DNA of 64,000 bases, taken from NCBI GenBank assembly GCA_044507625.1, contig JBIQJE010000008.1:1-64000 (forward strand), read 5' to 3'. The notes beneath the pieces are model-generated. The model did not search any database. It saw nothing but the letters and a program-made list of their open reading frames with translations, and was not told where the DNA came from. Source of the DNA: Hyphomicrobium_A sp044507625 (lineage in GTDB: Bacteria; Pseudomonadota; Alphaproteobacteria; Rhizobiales; Hyphomicrobiaceae). The stretch's first letter is position 1. The number at the start of each line of letters is the position of its first letter. This document shows positions 18,883 to 30,913 of the stretch, piece after piece. Position numbers and translations under genes: made by a program.

Positions 18883-20664
18883 ATGTTCTTCAAACGCTTC
18901 AGGTCAGACAAGAGTAAGGCCGCCGCGGCGGCGGAAACGGATGCCGCACCCGAGGCAGCCGACGAAACTCCGTCCGCGGAGCCCGTAACCGCGCCGCCCG
19001 CCGATCCGCCGGAGCCCACGCTGCCGCTCGGCGCGCATACGAATTCTTCCGGTTTGACGGACGCCGCGAGCCTCGGCTTCAAGACCACCGCCGACGTGAA
19101 GGCTGTTGCCGGCCCTGTCGGCCAGGAGGCGGCGCTGGAAGCACTCACGTTCGGCGCGGGGGTCAAAGGGCCGGGATATCACGTGCTCGTCGTGGGGCCC
19201 GAGGGCTCAGGACGGCACACCGCCGCGCGCTCGACGCTGCAGGCCATCGCGTCGAAGATGGAGCGGCCGGCGGACTGGGCTTACGTCAGCTCGTTCGATC
19301 CCACGGGCGGCTTTCGCGCGCTGAAACTCCCCGCGGGCACAGCAAAGCCGTTCGCCGAGAAGATGGCCCACGCCATCGACGAGCTCGCAGATGCGCTGCC
19401 GGCCGCCTTTGCCGCCGATGATTACGACCTCAAGCGGCGCACCATCGAAGAGGAATTCCGCTTCAGCCGCGAGGATGCGCTCGAGGCGCTACGCCGCGAG
19501 GCAGAACCGCAGAATATCGCGCTTCTGCGCACGCCGGCCGGCATCGCCGTCGCGCCGGTGCTGGAGGGCAAGGTGGTGAAGACCGATGTCTTCAACTCCA
19601 TTCCCGAGGCGCTGCGTCGCGAGGTGGAGACGAAGATCGCCGCCCTCGAAGCGGAAATCGAAGCCATCCTGGCCGAGCGGCCCGAGGCGGAGAAGGAGCG
19701 GCGCGCGCGGCTTCTCGCGCTCAACGAGCAAATCGCCGGACGGCATGTGCGGGCCGCACTCGACGACCTCAAATCCGAATTTGCGGACGTGGCGGGCGTC
19801 GAAAGTTTCCTCAAGGCCGCGGCGCGCGATCTGGTGCGTAATGCGGGGCTCTTCGTGGCGCGTGAGGACCGCGCAGGCCGACTGGTCCAGACCGCCGCGA
19901 CGCATCCGCGCTTCGCGCGCTATTGCGTGCACGTGATGGCGACGACGTCGGCAGCCTCCGGCGCACCCATCGTGCATGAAGCGAATCCCACCTACGCGAA
20001 CCTCTTCGGCCGCGTCGAGGTTACAACGGATGCGGAAGGGCAGAGCCAGGTCGTGCGGGTGAAACCCGGCGCGCTGCACCGGGCGAATGGCGGCTATCTT
20101 GTGCTGGACGCCGACGCGCTGCTCAACAGTGCCGCGGCTGCCGATGCGCTGCGCCGCGCGCTCGATGCTGGTGAGATCCGTTTCGATCCGCCTACGAGCG
20201 CGATCAGCGTCGCCGGTGACGAGGTTCCCGATCTCGAGCCCATTCCGCTCAACATGAAGCTCGTCGTCATCGCAACCGCCGAGGCGTTGCGCCGCCTCAA
20301 CGCCGGTCACGGATCGCTACGGCGGCTGTTCAAGGCAGAGGCCGTCTTCGAGGATGCGATTGCGCGCACGCAAGAAACCGTCGACCGGCTCGCGGGACTG
20401 ATCGCCAACATCGCCGAAACGTATGCGCTACGTCCCATCGATGCCGAAGGCGTGGCGCTCATCGTCGACGAAGCGGCGCGGCGTGCTGGGGTCAAGGGCA
20501 AGCTCTCCATCTCGATCGCCGATTGCGTGGATGTCTGCCGCGCCGCCGACCATATCGCCGGCAGCGGAAAGCGCGACGTGGTGACGGCGGAGGATATTGC
20601 GCACGCGCTGCGTCAACACAGCCCGCGCGCAGAAGCCAGCGACGCCTTCTCGGAGGCCTCATGA
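18883..20664 (+). CDS. Lon-like AAA (AAA_32/LonC-type) protein without protease domain
   Basis: The 593-residue protein resembles the ATPase half of LonC/LonB-like proteases: a degenerate Walker A GPEGSGRHT (Arg-His in place of Lys), a long coiled insert (about 190-310), the Walker B-like GGYLVLDADALL, and a sensor/lid region ending VVTAEDIAHALRQHSP. Family members normally continue about 200 residues into a Lon Ser-Lys protease domain; here a stop follows the lid directly, so proteolysis in cis is absent. The N-terminal 60 residues are acidic and Ala/Pro-rich. Its stop overlaps the next start (ATGA), implying a coupled partner. Function is unknown: chaperone, adaptor or remnant. Confidence 0.8.
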   Translation: MFFKRFRSDKSKAAAAAETDAAPEAADETPSAEPVTAPPADPPEPTLPLGAHTNSSGLTDAASLGFKTTADVKAVAGPVGQEAALEALTFGAGVKGPGYHVLVVGPEGSGRHTAARSTLQAIASKMERPADWAYVSSFDPTGGFRALKLPAGTAKPFAEKMAHAIDELADALPAAFAADDYDLKRRTIEEEFRFSREDALEALRREAEPQNIALLRTPAGIAVAPVLEGKVVKTDVFNSIPEALRREVETKIAALEAEIEAILAERPEAEKERRARLLALNEQIAGRHVRAALDDLKSEFADVAGVESFLKAAARDLVRNAGLFVAREDRAGRLVQTAATHPRFARYCVHVMATTSAASGAPIVHEANPTYANLFGRVEVTTDAEGQSQVVRVKPGALHRANGGYLVLDADALLNSAAAADALRRALDAGEIRFDPPTSAISVAGDEVPDLEPIPLNMKLVVIATAEALRRLNAGHGSLRRLFKAEAVFEDAIARTQETVDRLAGLIANIAETYALRPIDAEGVALIVDEAARRAGVKGKLSISIADCVDVCRAADHIAGSGKRDVVTAEDIAHALRQHSPRAEASDAFSEAS

Positions 20665-21539
20665 TCGCGCACGTCGCCGCCGCAGGGGAACGCAGCGGCC
20701 GCGTCGTGCTGTGGCTGGGCGGCACGTCGGCCGCCAGCCGTTTCGCCATCGATGCGGCAATGCTCATGGCGCAGGCTTTCCAGGCCGAAGTCGAGAGCCT
20801 TTACGTCGAGGACCGGCAGCTCTTCGATCTTGCGGACTTCCATTTCGCCCGCGCCATCGGAGTTTCGGGCGGAAGCTGGCGGCCGATGCCTGCCGCGACG
20901 CTCGAGCGGGAGATGCGCTTCCTCGCGGCCGCGCTGCACCGGCAGGTGGCCCAGGCCGGCGCGGCGGCGGGGGTGCAGTGCCATTCGCGCGTCGTGCGCG
21001 ACGAGCCGCTGCGCGCGCTGTCGCGCGCGTGCGCAGAGAACGGCCCCTGGAACCTCGTCATCGTCGGCGAGCCGATTGCGCCTGGCGACGGGGCACGACT
21101 CTCGGAGCTGTTCGAGAAGGTGCGCGACACGACCGGCGCCGTGATCACAGGACCTTTAGCGAGCCGCACGCGCGGCCCCGTGGTGGCGGTCGTCGAGGAA
21201 TTCGAACGCCTGGGGCCGATGCTCAAGGCCGCGCAGCGGCTATCAGCGGCCATCGCAGGCGAGGTGCGGCTGTGCATTGTCGGTGACCGGCGCGACGAGC
21301 TTGCCTGGATGGAAGGGGAGGCGCGGCTTCTGTGCGCCGATGCCGCGGGAGGCGAGGAGATCGCGAGCCTCGAAAGCGTCCTTGCCGCCAACGACGATCC
21401 GGCCCCGCTCGCCGATGTGCTGCGCCGGCACAAGCCGGGCTTTGCGCTGGCGCAGTACGGCGGACGGCTGATCGCGCCGGATGCGAGCCTGCGGCCATTG
21501 ACGCAGGCGCTGGAATGCCCGCTGCTGCTGGTGCGATAG
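20661..21539 (+). CDS. Universal-stress-protein-like partner of the Lon-like AAA protein
   Basis: The 292-residue protein starts with ATGATC overlapping the stop of the AAA gene. Its N-terminal half looks like a Rossmann-type USP fold: strand VVLWLGG, helix with AIDAAMLMAQAF, strand AEVESLYVED, and later LVIVGEP. The C-terminal half (about 170-292) has a second alternating pattern (GPVVAVVEEFE, VRLCIVGDRR, CPLLLVR) that may be a second, degenerate copy. The canonical USP nucleotide motif is not evident. The four-base overlap implies a complex or shared role with the AAA protein (inference). A hairpin at 21532-21554 (TGCGATAG/CTATCGCA) spans its stop codon. Confidence 0.65.
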   Translation: MIAHVAAAGERSGRVVLWLGGTSAASRFAIDAAMLMAQAFQAEVESLYVEDRQLFDLADFHFARAIGVSGGSWRPMPAATLEREMRFLAAALHRQVAQAGAAAGVQCHSRVVRDEPLRALSRACAENGPWNLVIVGEPIAPGDGARLSELFEKVRDTTGAVITGPLASRTRGPVVAVVEEFERLGPMLKAAQRLSAAIAGEVRLCIVGDRRDELAWMEGEARLLCADAAGGEEIASLESVLAANDDPAPLADVLRRHKPGFALAQYGGRLIAPDASLRPLTQALECPLLLVR

Positions 21540-21655
21540 AGTTGCGCTATCGCAGACCCAAGCCCGGTCCACCGCTGCATAGGGGACGGCTATAGCAGCC
21601 TCCCAAGCGACATGAGCACGGCTCTGCTCAACGCCGCGGGATTATCGGCCTCCGA

Positions 21656-24094
<2,439 letters not shown>

Positions 24095-24205
24095 GATTCG
24101 GATTGTCCCAGGGGTCGTTCGGCCTCGATGCTTCTATAGCACAAAAGCCTGCGAAAAGCACGCTTCCGGGCGCCCTTTACATAACAAAAATAGGAATAAT
24201 TTCCG

Positions 24206-25393
24206 CTAGTTAGTAGACGCTGCGGCACCTTGTTCCGCCGGCTTTGAAAAAGTGTCTAGAACGCCCTCGTCCACCCGGCGGAAACGGGCGCTGCCGGCCA
24301 ACCAGGAAAAGGCATCGGCGTCGGTGCCGGTCATCCAGGCCTGTGCGCCAAGACGCAGGATTTCCCCGAACAGCGCCGCTCTGCGATCGACGTCGAGGTG
24401 GGCCGTCACCTCGTCGAGGAGAAGGATCGGGGCGCCCTCGCGCCGGCGCATGACAAGCTCGGCGTGGGCGAGGATGAGGCCGATCAGCAGCGCCTTCTGC
24501 TCCCCGGTCGAGCACAGGCGCGCGGGCATGCCTTTCGGCGCGTGCGCAACGAGCAGGTCAGCCCGGTGCGGGCCATCGAGGGTGCGCCCGGCGGCACGGT
24601 CGCGCTCGCGGCCGTTGCGGAGACGCTGCGCATAGGCATCCTCCACCTCGACGGCGGGCATGCGCTCCAGATCGGCCTCGAGCGCGCCTTCCAGCGCGAG
24701 GCTCGCGGGTGGAAAGGGCGAATGGGGATCGCGCGCCGCACGCTCTGCCATGATGGCGGCGAGCCCTGCGACGGCCTCGGCGCGGGCCGCGGCGATGGCG
24801 ACGCCCGTCTCCGCCATCAGGAGCTCGAGCCCTTCGAAGCGGGAAGGATCGCGCACGCCGTCGGCCAGCAGGCGGTTGCGCTGCTGCATGGCGCGCTCGA
24901 AACGGGACGCGCCGGTGCGGTACCGCGGGTCGAAGCACAGGATCAAGCGGTCGAGGAAACGCCGGCGGTCGGAGCCAGGGCCGGTGAAGAGCCCGTCCAT
25001 CGCCGGCGTCACCCACATGACCTCGACGAGATCGGCGAGCGTGCCTGCGCTCGCGGGCTCGCCGTTGACGCGCACGAGGCGCCCGACGCGGTCGCCGCTG
25101 GCATTCTCGGCGAGGAGCCCGGTGCCGATGTCGATCGGCCCCATGTGCGTGTGGGTATGCGCGGCGACGGCCCAGCCGCCATCGCCGGCGCCCCGCGCCA
25201 GATCGGGATAGGGCGCGCGCCGCATCCCCTGGCCGGGGGCAAGCAGCGAGATCGCTTCGAGCAGGTTCGTCTTACCGGCACCGTTGGCGCCGATTAGCAC
25301 CTGCGGCTCCGGGCCAGCCTGCAACGTCGCGTGCGCATAGTTGCGGAAGTTGGAGAGCGTCAGCCGCTCGACCCAGATATTTACAGAGGACAT
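24206..25393 (-). CDS. recF: DNA replication and repair protein RecF
   Basis: The 395-residue SMC-like ATPase begins with LTLSNFRNY, then Walker A GANGAGKTN, and ends with the signature around STGEQKALLIGLILAHA and Walker B ILLLDEVTAHLD. RecF loads RecA at gaps with RecO and RecR. The ATG at 25393 (MSSVNIWVERL) fits the family; the frame is open further upstream but with no family match. It lies 185 bp after dnaN in the conserved replication cluster. Confidence 0.95.
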   Translation of the reverse strand: MSSVNIWVERLTLSNFRNYAHATLQAGPEPQVLIGANGAGKTNLLEAISLLAPGQGMRRAPYPDLARGAGDGGWAVAAHTHTHMGPIDIGTGLLAENASGDRVGRLVRVNGEPASAGTLADLVEVMWVTPAMDGLFTGPGSDRRRFLDRLILCFDPRYRTGASRFERAMQQRNRLLADGVRDPSRFEGLELLMAETGVAIAAARAEAVAGLAAIMAERAARDPHSPFPPASLALEGALEADLERMPAVEVEDAYAQRLRNGRERDRAAGRTLDGPHRADLLVAHAPKGMPARLCSTGEQKALLIGLILAHAELVMRRREGAPILLLDEVTAHLDVDRRAALFGEILRLGAQAWMTGTDADAFSWLAGSARFRRVDEGVLDTFSKPAEQGAAASTN

Positions 25394-25578
25394 GTCATCT
25401 GCTTCGCGATGCGGCTCCTTCGGAAGGCGAACTGGACCGATCGTCTGCGCAATCTCGTCTACGAGCACTCTCAAAGACGCGCCAGCAACACCTCTCGCGA
25501 GCTCGACATCCGCAGTGTTGGCCGCAGCTTCCGACGATCACAAAGGCGCAATCGCCGCATTGCCGCGGAGTTCAGCCG

Positions 25579-26697
25579 TCAGACACGCATCGGCATCAGC
25601 ACGTAGAGCGCCGATGCGTCGCCCGGATCGTTCACCATGGTCGGCGAGCCCGGATCGGCGAGCTTGAACGTCGCCCGCTCGCCCTCGAGCTGCCCGGCGA
25701 TATCAAGCAGGTATTTGGCGTTGAAGCCGATTTCCAGGGGCTGGGCGGTATATTCGACGCCGATCTCCTCGGTGGCGCTTCCGCCCTCGGGGTTGTTGAC
25801 CGACAGCACCAACTTGTCCGGCTTGATGTTGAGCTTCACCGCCCGGCCGCGCTCGGACGCAATCGTCGATACGCGATCGACGGCGCCCATGAACTCGGCG
25901 TTGGAGACGGTCATCTCCTTGTCGTTCGCCTGCGGAATGACGCGGCCGTAATCGGGGAAGGTGCCGTCGATGAGCTTGGACGTGAGCGTTACGGTGCCGA
26001 TCTCGAAGCGCACCTTTGCGGGGCTGACCGCAACCTTCACGGCGGCGGCGCTATCCTCGATGAGGCGATTGAGCTCGTGCACGGTCTTGCGCGGGATGAT
26101 GACGCCCGGCATGCCCTCGGCGCCCGCCGGCAGCGGCAGCTCCACCTGCGCCAGGCGGTGACCATCGGTCGCGACGGCCCGCAGGCGTGCGCCTTCCGCC
26201 GATTGCGCCGTGTGGAAATAGATTCCGTTGAGATAGTAGCGCGTCTCTTCCGTCGAGATGGCAAAGCGCGTCTTGTCGATCAGGCGCTTCAGATCCTGCG
26301 CGGAAAGCTCGAACTCCTGGCCCATCTCGCCGACACCGATGTCGGGGAAGTCCTCGGCGGGGAGCGTCTGCAGCGCGAAGCGCGCCTGCCCGGCGGTGAG
26401 CGTGAGCCGCTCCTTCTCCGCATCGCGGCGGATGTCGACCTGGCTGCCGTCGGGGAGCTTGCGGACGATGTCGTGCAGCATGTGCGCGGGCACGGTTACC
26501 GCGCCTGGCTGCTGCACGTCCGCGCCAACGCTCTCGATCACCTCGCGCTCGAGATCGGTCGCCTTGAATTCCAGCGCACCTTCGCGCGCCTTCAAAAGCA
26601 CGTTCGAGAGAATAGGGATTGTGGTGCGGCGCTCGACGACGCTGGTCACGTGGCCAAGGGCCCGCAACAATTCACCACGTTCGATTACTAGCCGCAT
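25579..26697 (-). CDS. dnaN: DNA polymerase III beta sliding clamp
   Basis: The 372-residue clamp has the standard start MRLVIERGELLRALGHV and three clamp folds, ending with PGDASALYVLMPMRV, the family C-terminus. It tethers DNA polymerase III and other partners to DNA. The ATG at 26697 has AGGA eight bases upstream; an open frame reaches 26778 but does not look coding. It lies between dnaA and recF. Confidence 0.97.
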   Translation of the reverse strand: MRLVIERGELLRALGHVTSVVERRTTIPILSNVLLKAREGALEFKATDLEREVIESVGADVQQPGAVTVPAHMLHDIVRKLPDGSQVDIRRDAEKERLTLTAGQARFALQTLPAEDFPDIGVGEMGQEFELSAQDLKRLIDKTRFAISTEETRYYLNGIYFHTAQSAEGARLRAVATDGHRLAQVELPLPAGAEGMPGVIIPRKTVHELNRLIEDSAAAVKVAVSPAKVRFEIGTVTLTSKLIDGTFPDYGRVIPQANDKEMTVSNAEFMGAVDRVSTIASERGRAVKLNIKPDKLVLSVNNPEGGSATEEIGVEYTAQPLEIGFNAKYLLDIAGQLEGERATFKLADPGSPTMVNDPGDASALYVLMPMRV

Positions 26698-27042
26698 GGA
26701 AGGATCCTCGGCGCATTCTTTAGGAGCCCGCCGGCCTGAGCCGCGCAGACCTCGATCGAGGCCGCAGAACGGACCCATGGAGGGGATAGCCCGGCAGGGC
26801 CGGAGACCGGAAGTTTATCGGATTCGCCCCGGGTCAACATGCCCCGATAGGGCGGTCGTGATCAAGAGCCGGACTGTCGCCGGGCTCTCCGTGCCAGTGC
26901 CTTAGCGGGATTGCCTTGACGGGATCGGAGCGCGGGAAGGACCCGCCATGGCGAAAGGAGCGGCGTTTGTGACGCCGCCCCTCCCCGCTTTGGCCCGTCG
27001 CGCTCGCCCCTGCGCGGCGGGCCGTATCTGGACGGGCAACCG
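26698..27042. other. Intergenic region between dnaA and dnaN with a hairpin
   Basis: The 345 bp carry no gene. A perfect 7-bp stem at 26960-26978 (minus strand GCGGCGT, CACAA, ACGCCGC) followed by TCCTTTCG could end part of the dnaA transcript. The dnaN promoter is probably here too. Confidence 0.5.
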
Positions 27043-28623
27043 TCAATGGCTGAGGAGGCGCTTCAGTTCCTCCAGCTCTTCCTTGAGACGGGGGTTGCCA
27101 GCCAATTCGCCTTCGATCTTGCGGATTGCGTGCAACACCGTCGTGTGGTCGCGGTTGCCGAAGCGGCGGCCGATCTCGGGCAGCGAACGGGCCGTGAGCT
27201 GCTTGGCGAGATACATGCCCACCTGACGCGGCCACACGACCGAGCGGTGACGGCGCTGCGAGAGCAGGTCACCCTTCGACACCCCGAAGTGACGCGAGAT
27301 GATGCGCAGGATGTCCTCGATCTTGATGCGGCGCGGCTCAAGCCCCTGCACCAGATCGCGGATCACCGTCTCCGCGACGTCGGGCGTGATCGAGGTCCGC
27401 ATATACTGCCACGTGGCGTAGAGGCGGGTGATGGCCCCCTCCAGCTCGCGACCGCTTTCCGTCAGACGCTCGGCGAGCAGGGACAGGATCTCGCGGCTGA
27501 GGGCGAAGGACGGGTCGATCGCGCGCTTTTCCGCAAGGCGCTTCTCGAGCACCTTGAGGCGCAGGTCGTGGTCGAGGGTGCCGATCTCGGTGACGAGACC
27601 ACGCTGGAGGCGCGAGCGCATGCGCTCGTTGAGACGCTCCACGTGGTTGGGCGCGCGAGCCGAAGCCACCACCACCTGACGGCCGCCGTCGAGCAGCGAG
27701 TTGATGATGTGGTCGAACTCCTGCTCGGTGCGCTCGCCGTGCATGAATTCAAGGTCGTCGATCAGCAGCACGTTGATGCCGCGGAACTTCTCCTTGAACG
27801 CCAGCGGATCCTGGCTGCGCAGAGCTTCCACGAACTGGTAGCGGAAGCGCTCGGCCGTGAGATAGAGCACCTGCGCGTTGGGCGAACGGCGCTTCACCTC
27901 CCACGCGATGGCGTGGAGAAGGTGCGTCTTGCCGAGGCCGACCGCCGAGTGGATGTAAAGCGGATTGAAGCCGGGCACATCGCCCAATGCCGTTTCCGCC
28001 ACCTGCGTCGCGCCCGCATGGGCCATGCGGTTCGACGCGCCGACGACGAAGCTGTCGAACGTGTAGCGCGGATCGAGGGGAGAGCCCTCGAAGCCGCCGA
28101 CGCTCGTGCGTCCGGCTGCCGGGATCGGCGCGACAAACGCCGGACCGCGCTGGCCGGCATCGGCCTGGGTGCTGTTACGGACACCGGGTGCAGGCTCGGA
28201 CACAGCGACATCGGCCTCGATGCGCGCTGCCGCTGCGTTGCCCGGCTGGCGCAGCACCACCTCGACCTTCTCCGCGCCTTTGAATTCGGCACGGCAGCAG
28301 GCGAGCAGATCCTCCGAGTAGTGGGATTGAATCCAGGTACGCAGGAACTTCACCGGCACGGAGAACTTCACCGTGCCGCCGTCGAAGCTCTCGAAGTCGA
28401 GCGCGTTGAACCAGCTCGTGAAGATGTCGTCGCCGAGCCGGGCGCGCAGCATGGCCCGCACTTTCTGCCCACGTGGCTCGTCGGTACCCGTCGTGGCTAC
28501 GACCGTCGTCGACGGTGCAGCAGGAGCGACCGCATTTACAGCCGTACGCTCTTCCATCCCGCCCTGAGCTGCGCCCGCATAGCCGCCCGCAACGGAAACT
28601 TCCGCCTTTTGAATCGTCTGCAT
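27043..28623 (-). CDS. dnaA: Chromosomal replication initiator DnaA
   Basis: The 526-residue initiator has domain I (about 45-125, RARLGDDIFTSWFNALDF), a variable linker, the AAA+ domain with Walker A VGLGKTHLLHA and Walker B LLIDDLEFMHG, and DNA-binding domain IV ending with GNRDHTTVLHAIRKIE. It binds DnaA boxes and opens oriC. The N-terminal 40 residues are an Ala/Val/Thr-rich extension ahead of domain I. The ATG at 28623 follows GGGGG with normal spacing; the GTG at 28641 lacks an RBS. It begins the dnaA-dnaN-recF-gyrB row. Confidence 0.97.
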   Translation of the reverse strand: MQTIQKAEVSVAGGYAGAAQGGMEERTAVNAVAPAAPSTTVVATTGTDEPRGQKVRAMLRARLGDDIFTSWFNALDFESFDGGTVKFSVPVKFLRTWIQSHYSEDLLACCRAEFKGAEKVEVVLRQPGNAAAARIEADVAVSEPAPGVRNSTQADAGQRGPAFVAPIPAAGRTSVGGFEGSPLDPRYTFDSFVVGASNRMAHAGATQVAETALGDVPGFNPLYIHSAVGLGKTHLLHAIAWEVKRRSPNAQVLYLTAERFRYQFVEALRSQDPLAFKEKFRGINVLLIDDLEFMHGERTEQEFDHIINSLLDGGRQVVVASARAPNHVERLNERMRSRLQRGLVTEIGTLDHDLRLKVLEKRLAEKRAIDPSFALSREILSLLAERLTESGRELEGAITRLYATWQYMRTSITPDVAETVIRDLVQGLEPRRIKIEDILRIISRHFGVSKGDLLSQRRHRSVVWPRQVGMYLAKQLTARSLPEIGRRFGNRDHTTVLHAIRKIEGELAGNPRLKEELEELKRLLSH

Positions 28624-28753
28624 TGTTGTAAACCCCCGCACTTATCGAACTTTTTGACTTGCACCTCAAAGTCACCCAGACAAAGACCTACCGTCGCCCT
28701 CCGCCGCCGCGGGTGCGCAATGGGTCAAAATCCAGGTCTTCCGAAACGGGTGC

Positions 28754-29197
28754 CTAACCTTGCACCCAAGCAAGACCGGCCGCCTTCCAGCCGGCCACCT
28801 GCCCTCGATGGCGGCTGGCGTCGAGAGGCCCCTCGAAACCGTCCGCCACATTCCTGCATCGTCGATAGCCCGCGTTCGCCATGGCTTCAGCAGCCATGCG
28901 CGAGCGCGCGCCTGATCGGCAAATGAAGAACAACTCGCTGTCTTTATCAGCGCCCGCCGCATCGAGCGCTTTTGTCAGTCGTTCCGGAAAGCCCGCATCG
29001 ATCTTGCTTTCAGGACCCGTCTGCCACTCAACCGTGAGCACCCGCTTGCCGATCTCGCTGAGATCAGGGAGGCCCACGAACGTCCACTCTGCTCGCGTCC
29101 GCACATCGATCAGAACTGAACCCGCATCCGTTTCGAGGTGTGCCCAGACCTCTTCCACAGGCACGTCCTCGATGTGGACGACTTCGAACGACTGCAC
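28754..29197 (-). CDS. Rhodanese-like sulfurtransferase domain protein
   Basis: The 147-residue single-domain rhodanese has VLIDVRTRAEWTFVGLPDL and the active-site loop CRSGARSRMAAE with its persulfide Cys. Similar stand-alone rhodaneses transfer sulfur to acceptors such as cyanide or thiols; the substrate cannot be read from the sequence. The GTG start has GAGGA five bases upstream. It lies 130 bp upstream of dnaA, on the same strand. Confidence 0.9.
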   Translation of the reverse strand: MQSFEVVHIEDVPVEEVWAHLETDAGSVLIDVRTRAEWTFVGLPDLSEIGKRVLTVEWQTGPESKIDAGFPERLTKALDAAGADKDSELFFICRSGARSRMAAEAMANAGYRRCRNVADGFEGPLDASRHRGQVAGWKAAGLAWVQG

Positions 29198-30361
29198 CTT
29201 CGTCCTCCACTCACAGGCTGCGCCGAACGAAGCGCACTCAGAACAGCCTGCTCACACAACCAACGGCGACTAGAAAACAGCTCCTTCACTTCCCAAGCAT
29301 GCGCCCAGAAAGGGACGTGAGCAACGACTTACGCTTCGATGAAACCAGGGACGCGGTACTGTACAAAACCTGGCGTTGATTGGCACCGAAACGCTGGATA
29401 AATCCGAGCGCCTCGACCTCAAGAACCGTAGCTCTTAACTGTGCGTTAAGCAAGCGCATCGGGCGCACGGATGCGCGGTTGCAGAGGCGTACGCAAGCGT
29501 GCCGAAGCAGTGGAAATCCTGTGAATACGATGCAGCTTCTGTGGATAGCGAGCTGAGCAAGTTCATGATTTGCAAGGCTCACGCGCACGCATCTACAGCG
29601 GAGGAAACTTGTCCTCGGCTACATCGCACAAATGTCATTTTCCACTTGTGCCAGTTGTGCGCGGCGTCATGCGCAAACGCTTGTCGCGAACGGCAGCGCT
29701 GCACACAAGCGTCGATGAATCCAATACTTATCCCTGTTTGCGACTCGTGCGCCGACGGTGGATCACGTGGCGTAACTGTTGCGAACATACCGCACCGCTT
29801 TTTGCCGCCCGGATAGCCCAACGGAGCGCGCGCAAATGCTCTGCCGGCGCGCATTTCTTCGCGCTCACATCGCGGTGGCCAAGCGCCGTCGGTGCGGTAG
29901 CGTGCAATCTGCGAGGGATGTCACATTGCGTTACGCTCTGTTGCGCACGCGGAGGAGAATTGCCGCTGCGCTCGCGCGGGCGCGTTGATTTCATTCAACG
30001 GCGCGCGCGCCGGTGCACGCTGACGCATATCGGCGCGGCGCATGCGCAGCGCACGTCGACACACGGAGAGCGAGCGCACTCTCCGTCGCGCAGATCAGAT
30101 GGTCAGCGATGTTGTCATGCGGGCTGCGGCATCGACCAGGGGGACACCCACCAAGTCAACGCGCTTCACACATGGACACCGAAGGCACGCCTGCCGCGCG
30201 CCTGCGATCACGACGCATTGTGCGTCGCGGATCCATTGTGAGACGGGGTGATGTGAAGCTGTTCGCTGAGGCTCGATGTCTGCCCAGCCGGCACAATGGC
30301 GCGGCTGGCGTCAGCTCATCGCAGGTGCGCGGCAGACGCCGGCGCACACGCAAAGTTGGAG
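29198..30361. other. Long non-coding region next to dnaA; candidate oriC
   Basis: About 1.16 kb between the rhodanese gene and rpsT has no credible ORF; open frames are Cys/Arg/His-rich shadows. Near-consensus DnaA boxes appear at 29540-29548 (TGTGGATAG, one mismatch), 29520-29528 (TGTGAATAC), 29393-29401 (GCTGGATAA) and 29638-29646 (TTTTCCACT). GANTC sites occur near 29717 and 29741. Inverted repeats include ACGGAGAG/CTCTCCGT at 30063-30086 and CGTTGA/TCAACG near 29982-29999. The position beside rpsT and dnaA matches one side of the Caulobacter origin region. No strong AT-rich unwinding element is obvious, so the call is tentative. Confidence 0.3.
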
Positions 30362-30380
30362 TGCCCCCACGAGGGGGGCA
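30362..30380 (-). terminator. Probable terminator stem after rpsT
   Basis: On the minus strand TGCCCCC pairs with GGGGGCA seven bases after the rpsT stop codon, followed by CTCCAACTTTG. The U-tract is weak. Confidence 0.55.
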
Positions 30381-30387
30381 TCGCTCC

Positions 30388-30654
30388 TCAGTTGGCCATC
30401 GCCTTCACGCGCGCGGTGAGGCGCGAAATCTTCCGGCTGGCAGTCTTCTTGTGGAGCACGCCTTTCTGCGCGGTGCGGGCAAGCACGGGCGAAGCGCCGC
30501 GCAGAGCAGTGGCGGCGGCTTCCTTGTCGCCCGACTTGATCGCGTCCTCGACCGCGCGCACGGCCGTGCGCGCACGGGACGTGCGGGCCTTGTTCACTTC
30601 CGTGCGGCGGATCGCCTGGCGCGCCGCCTTCTTTGCCGACTTGGTATTGGCCAT
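30388..30654 (-). CDS. rpsT: 30S ribosomal protein S20
   Basis: The 88-residue basic protein matches S20 (MANTKSAKKAARQAIRRTE at the start, HKKTASRKISRLT near the end). It binds 16S rRNA in the 30S body. GAGGA five bases before the ATG decides the start; the frame is open upstream without coding character. It lies upstream of dnaA on the same strand, an arrangement also known in Caulobacter. Confidence 0.97.
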   Translation of the reverse strand: MANTKSAKKAARQAIRRTEVNKARTSRARTAVRAVEDAIKSGDKEAAATALRGASPVLARTAQKGVLHKKTASRKISRLTARVKAMAN

Positions 30655-30913
30655 ATAGTCCTCGTTCCTCTCGATCACTCCGGCGTGCAATGTCGGCCGG
30701 AGCGCGGTTAATCCGGGCAGCTCGTCCCAAAACGCGTTAATCGCCCGGAGCGCGGGGCTACGAGCGGCATCAAGTGGCGATCCTATAGACGCGGCAAAGT
30801 GTAGGGTCAACGGCGCTTCGCGGGGCTAAGCCATGCGCAGGCTTGCCAGAAAGGCCTTACCAAGGCTCTCTTGGCGCTCGACGGCCGGTTTCGGGATATT
30901 CGGGGGGTGGATG

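Noticed and set aside
29570..30241. A 223-codon plus-strand open frame between the rhodanese gene and rpsT
   Set aside because: Composition is Cys/Arg/His-rich with no domain pattern or RBS, and the neighbouring frames are equally open.
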